A stretch of 64,000 nucleotides of DNA from SpSt-333 sp964371615 (GCA_964371615.1 CAYJMS010000002.1:434001-498000); one strand, 5' to 3'. Shown: positions 19,191-28,865, counted from the stretch's first letter. Notes: generated by a model not told the origin, from the sequence alone. Numbers and translations: made by a program.

Positions 19191-20485
19191 AACAAAAGGC
19201 AATAAAACGATATGCCATTTTACTCCTATTGTTTATCGTAGGCACGGCATTCGGATGCCGCGAACAGCATCACGTCATAGAGACAGAAAAAATCAATGCA
19301 CTACAACGGCATTTGATTCCGATACGGTCGATAGATCCGAACGACACACTGTTCACCGATCTTCTGCCTCTGATCGACCTGTTGGCCGGTAAAAAGATCG
19401 TTTTGCTCGGGGAGCAATCTCATGGCGACGGAGCGACATTTCTTGCCAAAGCTCGATTGATCAAGTTTCTGCACGAGAAAATGGGATTCGATGTTGTTGC
19501 CATGGAAAGCGGTCTATTCGATTGTGAGTCCGCGGGAGATGCCATCCGGCAGGGTGTTCCCGCTCAGCAGGCGGTGCAACTTTCAACCTTTGACATCTGG
19601 ACGGCAAGCAAACAATTCCAACCCGTCATCGATTACATCGCCAGGACACAGCAGACTCCCCGCCCATTGATGTACACAGGATTTGACATGCAAATTACCG
19701 GCCGCTACGGCCGTGATTCGCTGATGCATTCTCTCCGAATATTCCTTTCCAATCAGGATATTAATACCTCGCAAGGATCATTTGCCCTATCATTGATGGA
19801 TACCATGCAAATAAAACCGGGCAGATTCCGAGAACTCGCTGATTCACTCCAACCTCTTTTCATCCATTCTCTCGATTCATTGTCGCAACAGATCGCACGA
19901 TCAACGGCGAAAGATTCGGAATTCTGGCACCAAGTACTGCGCAGTATCGGGACGTTGGCAACATTCACATGGAATGTCGATTGGAAAAATCCCGATCCCG
20001 CAATAATAAATCTGCGTGACCGACAAATGGCCGAGAATCTGTTGTGGTTGTCCCGAATCCGATATCCCGATAAAAAGATTATCGTATGGGCAGCATCGAC
20101 ACATATCTCTCGAAACAGGCACGAAATACTCCATCGAAAAAACTCCGACACTGCAATGATCCCGATGGGACATATCGTATGGAAAGAGATGGGCGACAGC
20201 ATCTACGCACTTGGATTCACTGCGTATGAAGGCAGGCCGGCTGTCCGTGGAAGAAACGCCTGGGATCTTGCCAAAGCATCGCCCGGTTCCATCGAAGACA
20301 TCATTTTCCATACCGGTAACAATGCAGCATGGCTCGATTTTCAGCGGCTGCCGGAGCAGCACTGGCTTCATGATACCGTTCACGCACGGCCATACGGTTA
20401 TTCGACGATGGTAGCCCGTTGGCCGCAAATGATGGACGGAATGTTTTATGTACAGACGATGACTCCAAGTCAAAAAAAGGATTAA
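19187..20485 (+). CDS. Erythromycin-esterase-like lipoprotein
   Basis: A 432-residue predicted lipoprotein (lipobox AFGC, Cys24) of the erythromycin esterase family (EreA/EreB, COG2312). The family signature GExxHG is Glu76-Gln-Ser-His79-Gly, where the histidine is the catalytic base in Ere enzymes. MESGLFDC, YTGFDMQ and WAASTHISRN (a later metal/active-site histidine) also match. Most environmental members are not macrolide esterases, so resistance is only a possibility. The ABC transporter ATPase gene starts 1 base after its stop, and a permease follows, making a compact operon. A short upstream ORF overlaps its start. Confidence 0.85.
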   Translation: MKQKAIKRYAILLLLFIVGTAFGCREQHHVIETEKINALQRHLIPIRSIDPNDTLFTDLLPLIDLLAGKKIVLLGEQSHGDGATFLAKARLIKFLHEKMGFDVVAMESGLFDCESAGDAIRQGVPAQQAVQLSTFDIWTASKQFQPVIDYIARTQQTPRPLMYTGFDMQITGRYGRDSLMHSLRIFLSNQDINTSQGSFALSLMDTMQIKPGRFRELADSLQPLFIHSLDSLSQQIARSTAKDSEFWHQVLRSIGTLATFTWNVDWKNPDPAIINLRDRQMAENLLWLSRIRYPDKKIIVWAASTHISRNRHEILHRKNSDTAMIPMGHIVWKEMGDSIYALGFTAYEGRPAVRGRNAWDLAKASPGSIEDIIFHTGNNAAWLDFQRLPEQHWLHDTVHARPYGYSTMVARWPQMMDGMFYVQTMTPSQKKD

Positions 20486-20486
20486 C

Positions 20487-21401
20487 ATGACGCACGCAGT
20501 CACCACTCAAAATCTTACCTTTGCGTACAATCAGACGACTGTTGTCCGGGACATCTCACTTTCCATCACCGAAGGCTCTATCTTCGGATTTGTCGGACCG
20601 AACGGCGCCGGTAAATCGACGACAATAAAACTGCTGCTCGGATTATTGACGCCGCATTCCGGTTCGGTGGAAATATATGGAATGGATATGCAGCGCCACC
20701 GTGCGACATTATTGCGCTCCATCGGATCGCTTGTCGAAACTCCGTCGTTGTATCCGCACCTGACCGGAGAAGAGAATCTGGAAGTGGTGAGAAAGATCCA
20801 TCGCGTTCCAAAAAACACCATTGCAAAAGTTCTCGCTGACGTCGGCCTCGCATCGGCAAAGGAGAAAAAAGTTAAAGAATACTCGTTGGGAATGAAACAA
20901 CGGCTTGGAATTGCCCTGTCGCTTCTGCACTCACCGCGATTGCTCATCCTCGATGAACCGATCAACGGCCTCGATCCTGAGGGGATACTGGAATTCCGAT
21001 CTTTTCTCAAATTATTGGCCAAGGAAAATGGAGTGACGGTGCTTCTCTCCAGTCACATTCTTTCGGAATTGGAGCAAGTCGTGACGGACGTGGGTATTAT
21101 TTCAGGAGGCACAATCAAATTCCAGGGTTCACTTTCCGCATTACAACAGTTGCAGCAACGGAATCTCATTTTGCGGCTTTCCGATCGGGTCCGTGCGGAA
21201 ATGGTCCTCCGGCGATACAGTACGGCAAAAATATCCGGCGCGAATGATGCCATCTCGCTTGCAGTGCCGGATAAGGAAACGGCAGCGTTGATCAACCGCG
21301 CGCTGATCGAAGAAGGGATCGACGTCTACGAAATGATGTTCGAGCAACCAAGTCTTGAGTCGGTCTTTCTGAAATATATTCAATCGGAAGGACGGAAATG
21401 A
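20487..21401 (+). CDS. ABC transporter ATP-binding protein (BcrA-like exporter type)
   Basis: A 304-residue cytosolic ATPase. Walker A is GPNGAGKST, the signature is YSLGMKQRLGIA, Walker B is LLILDEPINGLDP, and the switch histidine is in SSHILSEL. The C-terminal ~80 residues are the extension typical of ABC-2 exporters of the bacitracin/lantibiotic-immunity and drug-efflux kind. It overlaps the permease gene by 4 bases (ATGA). Substrate is unknown; the company of an esterase-like lipoprotein hints at defence against a small molecule, which is inference. Confidence 0.93.
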   Translation: MTHAVTTQNLTFAYNQTTVVRDISLSITEGSIFGFVGPNGAGKSTTIKLLLGLLTPHSGSVEIYGMDMQRHRATLLRSIGSLVETPSLYPHLTGEENLEVVRKIHRVPKNTIAKVLADVGLASAKEKKVKEYSLGMKQRLGIALSLLHSPRLLILDEPINGLDPEGILEFRSFLKLLAKENGVTVLLSSHILSELEQVVTDVGIISGGTIKFQGSLSALQQLQQRNLILRLSDRVRAEMVLRRYSTAKISGANDAISLAVPDKETAALINRALIEEGIDVYEMMFEQPSLESVFLKYIQSEGRK

Positions 21402-22150
21402 ATTCATTCATACCATTATTTTCATCGGAGATAGTGAAATTAAAACGGACGCTGGCACTCTGGATGGTGTTGATCGCACCGTTGTTCGTGATAGTATTGC
21501 AGTGCGCTTTGTGGCTCAACCAATCGGACGGTATCGGAACAGATGCAGATCTCTGGTTAATGTTTTCGACCAATATCCTCTCCATGTGGGGCATATTCAT
21601 GTTCCCACTATTTTGCGCACTCGTCGTCGCACTGGTATATCAGTATGAACATTCCAATTCCGGCTGGCAAAAAATGTACACACTCCCCGTCCCCCGGTGG
21701 TCTGTACTGGCGGCAAAACAGTCGGCCGCACTGTTCCTGTTACTGGCCAGCGGCATTGCTCTTTTTGCGGGAACGATTGTCGCTGGATTTATCGTCGACA
21801 TACTGCATCCGAATATCGACATGCCGTCGTATATTCCTGTCGCCGAAATAGCGCGCCGGTGGACTCTCGTCTTCATTGCATCATTGATGGTGTTTGCTGT
21901 GCAAAATTGGGTGAGTCTGCGGTGGACCTCCCTTACGGCACCGATCGGCACCGGCATCGGCGGAACATTTGTCGCAATTTTTGCTACCAGTTGGAAGTAC
22001 GGCCATTTCTATCCATGGCTCATGCCAATCCATGTTCTGCACCGTACCGACGGAAAAGAATGGCCCGGATTGTGGTTCGGATCTCTCGGTGGCGTGCTGC
22101 TGTTGATCGTCATGAATATCGTCGAATCGCGAAGGGATCAGTCGAGATAG
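21398..22150 (+). CDS. ABC-2 type transporter permease
   Basis: A 250-residue integral membrane protein with about six hydrophobic segments (LALWMVLIAPLFVIVLQ, then IFMFPLFCALVVALVYQYE and others). The opening FIPLFSSEIVKLKRT and the motif QYEHSNSGWQKMYTLPVPRW are typical of permeases of the BcrB/MutE/lantibiotic-immunity group. It is translationally coupled to the ATPase gene in front, and one of each gives a complete heterotetrameric exporter. Confidence 0.88.
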   Translation: MNSFIPLFSSEIVKLKRTLALWMVLIAPLFVIVLQCALWLNQSDGIGTDADLWLMFSTNILSMWGIFMFPLFCALVVALVYQYEHSNSGWQKMYTLPVPRWSVLAAKQSAALFLLLASGIALFAGTIVAGFIVDILHPNIDMPSYIPVAEIARRWTLVFIASLMVFAVQNWVSLRWTSLTAPIGTGIGGTFVAIFATSWKYGHFYPWLMPIHVLHRTDGKEWPGLWFGSLGGVLLLIVMNIVESRRDQSR

Positions 22151-22218
22151 GAATACGGTAACCGGCGGTTTCGATTCTTGACGATTGCTTTCACTTTGGT
22201 TTTTCGGTAATTTATTGA

Positions 22219-24276
22219 ATGCAATTACATCGAATTGTTGGAGTCTTTCTCTTTTTTTTTCTACACACGGTATATGGTCAATACAATGCAGTATTGTTCA
22301 ACGGTAGCGGCCTCTCCTCGCAGGACCGGTTAACCGCACTGTCCATTGCCGGTATCGTTAACCGAGATTCTGCCCGTCTGTACCTTTTGAATGTATACGA
22401 AACGTGGAGTTATTCTCAGACGGATGAACAATGGCGCGACCAATACCGCACCAGAGGAAATGTCTTTTTCGACAGCATAGCAGGAATATCAAATCTGATC
22501 AATAGATTCCGTCCATTCATCGACGGCGCGGTGACGTATAATCCGGCTCTGTCATATGGGAATTTCCCCGGTCAATCATTTCTCTGGCAGGGAGAATACG
22601 CCGCACTCATCGGTGGATTATCGAACCGGATTCCACTTTCTGCATCCGATGCTTCGGTCTACTCCCTCGCCGTGCACGATTCGATATTCATCGATGATCC
22701 GTTCAATTCAGATTCCTCCCGATGGATCACGGGCAGACTTGAATCATCATCTCACCCATGGAACAATGCGTCATTGACGCAGGAACAACGGTACCTGACG
22801 TTGCTTTCGTGGGGAATTACAAATCTTTTACCGCTCTGTCATCCGTCGAAGTTTTATATAAGAGAGATAACTGATTTTACCATCAGTCACCGTATGTTTC
22901 AGGTCAATCTTGCGGGGAATGACGATCTTAAACTGGACTCCATGCCGGTTCCGAAAGCGAACATTCTGGAAAATGTTCTGAACTATATGCACCAGCAGAA
23001 TCCACAAAACATTTTTCATATCTACGGATGGATCCGTCCGGAACCGATGACGCAATGGTTTGCCTATTTCGGCGCCAGTTTTCACGAAACGCTCCTCGGC
23101 AATCTTTCGTGGCATGCGTCCTTTCCTATTGCTCCACGGTCGTACATCCCCGTTTCACCCATCGATCCGGATACTGTCGATGTCGAAGAGAAATATTACC
23201 TTCTCTTTATCGGTACCGAAGGAGACGCCTCAAACTGGCATTTTTCATTTCAATCGGGCGCCTGGTTATCGCCAAAACGCGGGACGATTCCCATTACCTG
23301 GGGGTGGAACCTTCATCTGTTCGAACTTGCGCCGTTTGTGGCGTCGTATTATTATGATACCGCAACGCCCAACGACGGATTTACCAGTGTCACGTCGCCG
23401 CTCGGATTTGCCTATCCCGATCTCTGGCAGGACGATGTGTGGGATGACGCTATCGCTGCCTCGAAGAGGCTGATGCAAAAATATTCGATCGGAACAGTCT
23501 ACGGGTACAAACATTATGAAGGGAAAGGGATTGCGACATATCGGGGAAAAACGATCAATAACAGTTTTAATTTCAACCGATACGGCGATTTTCAGAAGGA
23601 GATCGGCGCCTCCCTGACAATGGTATACGATCCTTTGCTCCCGTTGCAGATTCCTCAGACACAATTCGGCGGGCTGCTGTTTAATCACTGCAACGACGGA
23701 AGTTTCTACGGCGATGTCTCCAACATTTCAACCGCCGCCGTACGTCTGTTGAACATCTTAAAACAAAAATCACCTCCGTATTTTTTATTGGCAGGATACC
23801 AGCGGTTCCGGCAGGATGATTTTGGTGTACGTGTCGATCCGTCATCGTCGGACATCAGTATTCCCCGGTTGGAACAGATAGTTTCATTGATGAGAAACGA
23901 TACGACGGTGGGGAATAAAATCGAAGTAGTGACCAGCGACCGATTTGCGGCGCTGATGCGCAAACAGTACGCCATTACCGGCACGCGGAATGTCGAACAC
24001 ACTCCGTTCACGTTCAGTCTTGGACAGAATTTCCCGAATCCGTTTAATCCCTCAACAAATATTCAATTGAGCAATGGAAGGTCCGGCGCTGTCGAATTGA
24101 CGGTGTATGATGTTTTGGGAAGGGAGATCACCAAATTGTACAGAGGTTTGCTTGATGCGGGAATTTACACATTCCGATTTTCCCCGCAGGATGCGGGATT
24201 GCCGAGCGGAGTTTATTTTTACACTGCGCGGTCAGGCAATTTTTCTCAGACGAAAAAGATGGTTTTTCTGCGGTAA
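22219..24276 (+). CDS. GxGYxYP-type secreted protein with T9SS sorting domain
   Basis: A 685-residue protein with a signal peptide (residues 1-20, ending VYGQ). Residues about 35-60 (RLTALSIAGIVNRDSARLYLL) resemble the N-terminal domain of the GxGYxYP family, a putative glycoside-hydrolase-like group. The middle contains PLGFAYPDLWQDDVWD, close to the family-naming motif but with Phe replacing its first Tyr. The last ~80 residues are a T9SS sorting domain (NFPNPFNP ... GVYFYTAR ... KKMVFLR). Function of the family is not established; carbohydrate processing is only suggested. It stands 68 bases after the permease gene and is convergent with ppa, whose stop lies 1 base away. Confidence 0.7.
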   Translation: MQLHRIVGVFLFFFLHTVYGQYNAVLFNGSGLSSQDRLTALSIAGIVNRDSARLYLLNVYETWSYSQTDEQWRDQYRTRGNVFFDSIAGISNLINRFRPFIDGAVTYNPALSYGNFPGQSFLWQGEYAALIGGLSNRIPLSASDASVYSLAVHDSIFIDDPFNSDSSRWITGRLESSSHPWNNASLTQEQRYLTLLSWGITNLLPLCHPSKFYIREITDFTISHRMFQVNLAGNDDLKLDSMPVPKANILENVLNYMHQQNPQNIFHIYGWIRPEPMTQWFAYFGASFHETLLGNLSWHASFPIAPRSYIPVSPIDPDTVDVEEKYYLLFIGTEGDASNWHFSFQSGAWLSPKRGTIPITWGWNLHLFELAPFVASYYYDTATPNDGFTSVTSPLGFAYPDLWQDDVWDDAIAASKRLMQKYSIGTVYGYKHYEGKGIATYRGKTINNSFNFNRYGDFQKEIGASLTMVYDPLLPLQIPQTQFGGLLFNHCNDGSFYGDVSNISTAAVRLLNILKQKSPPYFLLAGYQRFRQDDFGVRVDPSSSDISIPRLEQIVSLMRNDTTVGNKIEVVTSDRFAALMRKQYAITGTRNVEHTPFTFSLGQNFPNPFNPSTNIQLSNGRSGAVELTVYDVLGREITKLYRGLLDAGIYTFRFSPQDAGLPSGVYFYTARSGNFSQTKKMVFLR

Positions 24277-24277
24277 A

Positions 24278-24808
24278 TCAGTACTTCCCTTTAGCCCGAA
24301 GGTATTGTTCGTGTCCGTGCCGGACGGATTCAAATGCGACCAAAACATTATCCCACCCGAAACTTTGCACATGCTTATTTTCCAGCAGTTTGTAACTCGT
24401 AAAGAAATGCTCGATCTCGATCAACAGATGTTTCGGCACATCCTGAACATCGTTGATATTTTTGTACGTCGGGTCATTGACGGCAACGGATAAGAGCTTA
24501 TCATCCGGTCCCTTTTCATCTTTCATTCGAAGAATGCCGATCGGCTTCACTTCCACCACAACGCCGGTAAAAAGGGGCTGATCGATGAAGATGAGAATGT
24601 CCAGCGGATCGCCGTCGTCCCATAACGTACTGGGAACAAAACCGTACGCTTCCGGGTAATGCATTGATGAGTATAACACCCGGTCTAATTTGAAGACGCC
24701 GAGATCAACGTCGTATTCGTATTTATTTCTGCTCCCTTTCGGGATCTCGACTACGGCATTAATGACGGCCGGGAATTTGGCGCCGATCGGCAGATCTTTG
24801 AAATTCAT
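24278..24808 (-). CDS. ppa: Inorganic pyrophosphatase, family I
   Basis: A 176-residue cytosolic enzyme that hydrolyses pyrophosphate to two phosphates. The signature WDDGDPLDI supplies the metal ligands Asp65, Asp67 and Asp70, at the same numbers as in the E. coli enzyme. EIPKGSRNKYEYD, YGFVPST and the later GPDDKLLSV and DVPKHL motifs are conserved. Length is standard. A terminator separates it from the lipoprotein gene upstream, so it probably has its own promoter; the 3' end is convergent with the GxGYxYP gene. Confidence 0.96.
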   Translation of the reverse strand: MNFKDLPIGAKFPAVINAVVEIPKGSRNKYEYDVDLGVFKLDRVLYSSMHYPEAYGFVPSTLWDDGDPLDILIFIDQPLFTGVVVEVKPIGILRMKDEKGPDDKLLSVAVNDPTYKNINDVQDVPKHLLIEIEHFFTSYKLLENKHVQSFGWDNVLVAFESVRHGHEQYLRAKGKY

Positions 24809-24822
24809 TGGATACTCTCGTT

Positions 24823-24860
24823 AAAAAAAGAATGCCGAAATGTGGAATCATTCCGGCATT
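24823..24860 (-). terminator. Intrinsic terminator of the lipoprotein gene
   Basis: AATGCCG (24831-24837) pairs with CGGCATT (24854-24860). On the minus strand the stem is followed by C and seven T (24823-24830). It lies between the stop of the 24882 gene and the start of ppa. Confidence 0.65.
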
Positions 24861-24881
24861 CGACGTTCCGCATGCATTCTG

Positions 24882-25949
24882 TTATTTTAATTTCATCGAC
24901 GCAACGACACTCTCAAATGCCGGCTGGAAATCCTTCCCCATCGGTTTGTACCACGTCAGGATGACCCGGTAGATTCGTTCGCCTTTGGCAACAAAATAGA
25001 CTTTCCGGTCGATCTGCGCAGCGGGAGATGCGGTAATCATTTTTGCATCCATACCGTCCACCTTGACATCCTTTGTCGATTTCGGAGAGAACTTCGATTT
25101 ATTGTCTTCAAAGAACCGATCGAACTTCACTTCACCTTTGTCGGTTTTCATCGGGAATACGTCGATATCGATCGTGCAGTCTTTCCGCAATCCTTCGACG
25201 TGCAGTGTGTTGATGGCACCTCCCTTATTTCCGCTGACCGGCGTTACGGTAAAATTATCCGGATGCATGAATTCCACAAAATCATTAGCAAACGTCGATG
25301 TTTCCGGAGACGGCAATGATGCGGCATTCGGATCTTTGAAAGTCTCCTTTGGTTTCGGTAATTTTATTGACGCAACGATCTCTTCCAGAACGGCGGTATA
25401 GACGGGAAAATAGTCGTTGAATCCGGTGATACTGACGGTATAGAAGGAACTGTCGTGTGCAACGATCATCTTTCTTCCCGACAATGTCGTATTTTTCCCC
25501 ACTTTGACGCTGTACGAGTATGATATTCCCTGTTCCTTGCCGATGGTTATTGCTTGTTCGTTTCCGAGATTGAACGGAGCATAATTTTCGAGTGTGGTTT
25601 TTTTGTACTCTTCCAGCGTCCCTGCGTTCGCTTCTTTAAACGATTCGACGGCCATGGTCATTTCGACTCCCCCTTCATCTTCACCCACCTCGGTCGTTCC
25701 GGTAGAATACGCTTCGTAGAATTTTCCGGCTACTTCCTGCGTTGAATAAATTTTTGTGTTTTTCGGATCGGCATTCAGTATCCATCCGCTCGGATATTTG
25801 ATCTCCATGCCGTTGATTGGATCCTGATGTGTAACCCATTCGGTGACATTCGGCGGCGGTATTTCCTTTTTGCAGGACGAAAGGAATCCTGCACTGCCGA
25901 GCAGCAGAACCGTTATAAGGAGTGTGAAAATGTGCTGTCGTTGTTTCAT
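24882..25949 (-). CDS. Lipoprotein with two PsbP/DcrB-like domains
   Basis: A 355-residue predicted lipoprotein (lipobox FLSSC) starting at the ATG at 25949, which has AAGAGGTG upstream; a further upstream in-frame ATG adds 15 residues without a signal. Two similar halves can be seen. The first (about 35-200) contains MEIKYPSGWIL and ends VLEEIVASIKLPK; the second (about 220-355) contains FMHPDNFTVTP and ends AFESVVASMKLK. Each has the WxxY/P opening and closing IxxSxKL helix of PsbP/DcrB-like folds. Function is unknown. It is the last gene before the terminator of the TonB-related block. Confidence 0.7.
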   Translation of the reverse strand: MKQRQHIFTLLITVLLLGSAGFLSSCKKEIPPPNVTEWVTHQDPINGMEIKYPSGWILNADPKNTKIYSTQEVAGKFYEAYSTGTTEVGEDEGGVEMTMAVESFKEANAGTLEEYKKTTLENYAPFNLGNEQAITIGKEQGISYSYSVKVGKNTTLSGRKMIVAHDSSFYTVSITGFNDYFPVYTAVLEEIVASIKLPKPKETFKDPNAASLPSPETSTFANDFVEFMHPDNFTVTPVSGNKGGAINTLHVEGLRKDCTIDIDVFPMKTDKGEVKFDRFFEDNKSKFSPKSTKDVKVDGMDAKMITASPAAQIDRKVYFVAKGERIYRVILTWYKPMGKDFQPAFESVVASMKLK

Positions 25950-25981
25950 AAAACACCTCTTATGATTGAATGAGTGGATAC

Positions 25982-27712
25982 CTATTTTCCGCAATTCATT
26001 TGTGCCGATTCTTTCTTGGCCGCGGCATTTTTGGGATTAATCTTCAGGACCAACAAATACTCCCTGCATGCTTTTTCCCGGAATATCTTCGCTTCAGAAG
26101 CCAGCAGTTCTTTGTCCCCGCTCAGCACGGCATACATCTGTGCCAGAAACAGGTGGAGTCCTTCGTCTTTTTTATCTTTCTCGTATGTCACGGCCTTCTC
26201 CAATTTCTCGACCGATCCGCGGTAATTCTTTTCTTTATAGTCGAACAAACCGAGCATCCTGTACGCGTTGATCGCCATCTGAGCATGTTGCGATGCTTTT
26301 TCCGGTTCCGCTTTTATGGCGCTATCCGCCAGCGATACAAGGATATTCGCATGATACCGTCCTTGGTCGATCGAATCCTGCAGGCTGTAGATCTGAATCA
26401 ATTGCTGATGCGATTGCATGTTGTTGGGACGAAGTTCGATCAATCGCTGGTAATAGATCTTCGCCGTATCGTTTTTTTGCAGGATGTAATACGAGAATCC
26501 CGCATAGAACAGTGCGACAATGTTCTTCGGATCTTTTGCCAGGAGCCGGTCGTATTGGATCACGGCAAGATCGTATTTTTTCTGGTTTAGATAAATCGCC
26601 GCTAGGGTTCCGATGGCGTCGGAATAATCCTGGTCCATAGCGATGGTCTTTTCGAGGAACGTGATTGCTTTGACCGTATCCTTCAGTTGAAAGTTTGAAT
26701 ATCCGATGCGATATATATCGTCCTTCTCAAGCGAATCGACCGGCAGTGCTGAATAAATATCGACCGACTTTTTATAGTCGCGCAACAGGTACAGCGAATG
26801 GGCGAGCATTCGTTTCAATTCAAAGGAATTTGGTTTAACCGCAATTGCCTTTTCCAATACCGGTACCGCGTCCTGATAGGCTTTGGCATTGAATGCAGAA
26901 ATGCCGTACATCTCCACCGCTTCCGCATTGTTCGGGACTTTTTCGGTGTATTTCTTGAAGAATTCTGCTGCTTCCCGCCAGTATTTAATCTTATAGAAGA
27001 TTACCGCCGCATCGTACACGGCTTCGGAATTATTCGGGTCGAGATCGATCGCTTTTTGCAGCGCCGCAATAATCTCCCGGATCTGGTCTGCGTTGAGATT
27101 CCTGTTTTTCAGGATGGTGGTGGCAAGTAAATGCCACAGGGCCGGATCGTCCGGTTTAATCTGTGTTGCGGTGCGGAGATTATCCACTGCCAGTACGATC
27201 ACATTTTGACGAGCATAGACTTCGGAAAGCCCGATATACGCCTCGACTGCTTTATCATCGATTTCTTTGAGTTTCGAAAAATAAATCGATGCTTTGTCCA
27301 GAGAATCGGTCTCCAAATACGTCTGTGCGAATGCGAGCGGGGCCAGCTTGCCCTTCTTATAATATTTCATCGCTTCGTTGTACTGCTTTTGCGCCTTATC
27401 CCACAACTGAAGTTTGCCGTACACCCGAATGATAGACGCCAACGCCGGTTCATATTCATCATCAAAATCCAGTGTTCGCTCCAACGCCGTCTGGGCATTC
27501 TGCAGATCACCTTTCAACCGGTACGATTCGCCAAGATAGAAGTTCGCTTCAACATTCCGCGAATTATTGGTGAGGAATTTTTGGAATAGCGTAATCGCAT
27601 CACCATACTTTCCCTGTCCGAAGAGCGTCTTCCCTTTTGCAAGATCGTCCTGCGCAAAAAGATTCAGAGAAAAGAGAACAATGAAAATGATCGAAGAAAA
27701 TAATTTCATCAT
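25982..27712 (-). CDS. Large TPR-repeat periplasmic protein of the TonB block
   Basis: A 576-residue protein with a signal peptide (MMKLFSSIIFIVLFSLNLFAQ). Tetratricopeptide repeats fill most of the chain: GKYGDAITLFQKFL, GDLQNAQTALERTL, NSEAVYDAAVIFYKIKYWREAAEFF and KKYDLAVIQYDRLLAKDPKNI, among others, at least ten units. The two first codons are both ATG (27712, 27709) with GCAGG just upstream. It lies 8 bases after the PstS-like gene, and a TPR protein in this position is common in Bacteroidota ExbB-ExbD-TonB operons. A scaffold role for the envelope complex is inferred. Confidence 0.82.
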   Translation of the reverse strand: MMKLFSSIIFIVLFSLNLFAQDDLAKGKTLFGQGKYGDAITLFQKFLTNNSRNVEANFYLGESYRLKGDLQNAQTALERTLDFDDEYEPALASIIRVYGKLQLWDKAQKQYNEAMKYYKKGKLAPLAFAQTYLETDSLDKASIYFSKLKEIDDKAVEAYIGLSEVYARQNVIVLAVDNLRTATQIKPDDPALWHLLATTILKNRNLNADQIREIIAALQKAIDLDPNNSEAVYDAAVIFYKIKYWREAAEFFKKYTEKVPNNAEAVEMYGISAFNAKAYQDAVPVLEKAIAVKPNSFELKRMLAHSLYLLRDYKKSVDIYSALPVDSLEKDDIYRIGYSNFQLKDTVKAITFLEKTIAMDQDYSDAIGTLAAIYLNQKKYDLAVIQYDRLLAKDPKNIVALFYAGFSYYILQKNDTAKIYYQRLIELRPNNMQSHQQLIQIYSLQDSIDQGRYHANILVSLADSAIKAEPEKASQHAQMAINAYRMLGLFDYKEKNYRGSVEKLEKAVTYEKDKKDEGLHLFLAQMYAVLSGDKELLASEAKIFREKACREYLLVLKINPKNAAAKKESAQMNCGK

Positions 27713-27720
27713 AGACCTGC

Positions 27721-28659
27721 TTATTGTTGTTGTAGTTGAACCAGACGGACCGGCATGGTGGCGGGGACAAGGCCGTTTTTTACGATGATTTTCTGCCCGT
27801 CAACGCCGGCGGCAAATGCCGCAAAACCCCGGGCGACACCCCGTCCTGCTTTATGGGTAAAGATATAGATTGACCTGCTCAAGGGATAATAATTCCGGTA
27901 AATGTGCGCCTGATGCGGCGCGAAATATTCCATTTCGGTCACGGTGCTGTCGCTCTTAAATTCCGGATCTCCCACCTCCAGCACCCGTATCGTATCCGAC
28001 AATCCCCTCAGCCAACTGATAGGAGCAAACCCGATCGCATTCGGATGGTCGCGGACAAACGACAGCACTTCCGGAGTTGTTGAACAGGGAAAGAGAGTCG
28101 TCGCAAAAGATTCGTTCTTCACGATGCGGCTTTTGACAAATTCATGAACAGCAGTGTTCGGTTCTCCGAGTCCGATGACGATCGCACTGGTAAGAGACGA
28201 CCCCGGCACATCCGACCACCGCTGCGTTTTCCCGGTCACGATCTTCCGCAGTGCCTCAATCGAAATCCTGGACAACGCATTTTTCTTATGCACTATGACG
28301 GCGACCGCATCGAATGCAATCTTCGTCGTCGCGACATCCAGTTCGTTGTCACGAATCACTTTCGCTTCTTCGTCATTGAATTCGCGCGGACTGACGATCA
28401 ACTTCACGCTGTCATTCAACAATTGGACAATCGCATCGCGGGTAGAGGAAGAAAGATGGGTGATGGACGCTTCCGTATAGATCCTGGTAAAGTCCTGCAC
28501 CTGCAGATCGATCACCGGAAAAACATCCTCCGAAGAGATCATTGTCAGCGTCCCCCGCGTCGGGGAGTCTTGCACCTCTGTGTTGCACGAGAGAATGAAC
28601 AGCGATAGGAATACTGCGAGAACGATTGTGAACGGATTAGGTGTGTTGATTTTCTTCAT
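27721..28659 (-). CDS. PstS-like substrate-binding lipoprotein
   Basis: A 312-residue lipoprotein (lipobox ILSC) with a PBP-like fold related to the phosphate-binding protein PstS. The segments FDAVAVIVHKKN, LRKIVTGKTQRWSDV, HPNAIGFAPISWL and YYPLSRSIYIFTHK correspond to conserved PstS blocks. The usual GSGT phosphate loop is not seen; that position reads GLGEPNTAVHEF. No PstC, PstA or PstB gene is nearby, so it is not a standard ABC transporter component. It sits between TonB and TPR genes as in other Bacteroidota. Its start overlaps the small membrane-protein gene by 23 bases. The ligand is unknown. Confidence 0.78.
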   Translation of the reverse strand: MKKINTPNPFTIVLAVFLSLFILSCNTEVQDSPTRGTLTMISSEDVFPVIDLQVQDFTRIYTEASITHLSSSTRDAIVQLLNDSVKLIVSPREFNDEEAKVIRDNELDVATTKIAFDAVAVIVHKKNALSRISIEALRKIVTGKTQRWSDVPGSSLTSAIVIGLGEPNTAVHEFVKSRIVKNESFATTLFPCSTTPEVLSFVRDHPNAIGFAPISWLRGLSDTIRVLEVGDPEFKSDSTVTEMEYFAPHQAHIYRNYYPLSRSIYIFTHKAGRGVARGFAAFAAGVDGQKIIVKNGLVPATMPVRLVQLQQQ

Positions 28660-28858
28660 CGTGTTGTTGACGCTGTTTAATTCGTATTGACATAAACCGA
28701 TACAAACCGTAGACCAGCATGATAATGCCCAGCATCATACGGAACTTATCGGGTACTTTAAATTCCTCGGGAAGCAGAAATATAAGGTACAAACCCATCA
28801 ATGCAAAAAAAGCAGCCATTGCGTATCCGAAATACGCAAATATTTTCGAGGGTTCCAT
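28637..28858 (-). CDS. Small two-helix membrane protein of the TonB block
   Basis: A 73-residue protein with two hydrophobic segments (FAYFGYAMAAFFALMGLYLIF and MMLGIIMLVYGLYRFM) and a charged tail ending in QRQQHDEENQHT. I do not recognise a named family. It starts 7 bases after the tonB stop and overlaps the PstS-like gene start, so it is clearly in the operon. Small proteins at this place occur in related Bacteroidota clusters; an accessory role in the ExbB/ExbD/TonB complex is inference. Confidence 0.7.
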   Translation of the reverse strand: MEPSKIFAYFGYAMAAFFALMGLYLIFLLPEEFKVPDKFRMMLGIIMLVYGLYRFMSIRIKQRQQHDEENQHT

Positions 28859-28865
28859 TATTAAA

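Noticed and set aside
25970..26590. A 206-codon plus-strand frame opposite the TPR gene
   Set aside because: Phe-rich composition typical of the complement of helical repeats; no start signal and no domain.
27721..28659. Annotation as a true phosphate-binding PstS
   Set aside because: The GSGT phosphate loop is not visible and no Pst permease genes are nearby, so only PstS-like is claimed.
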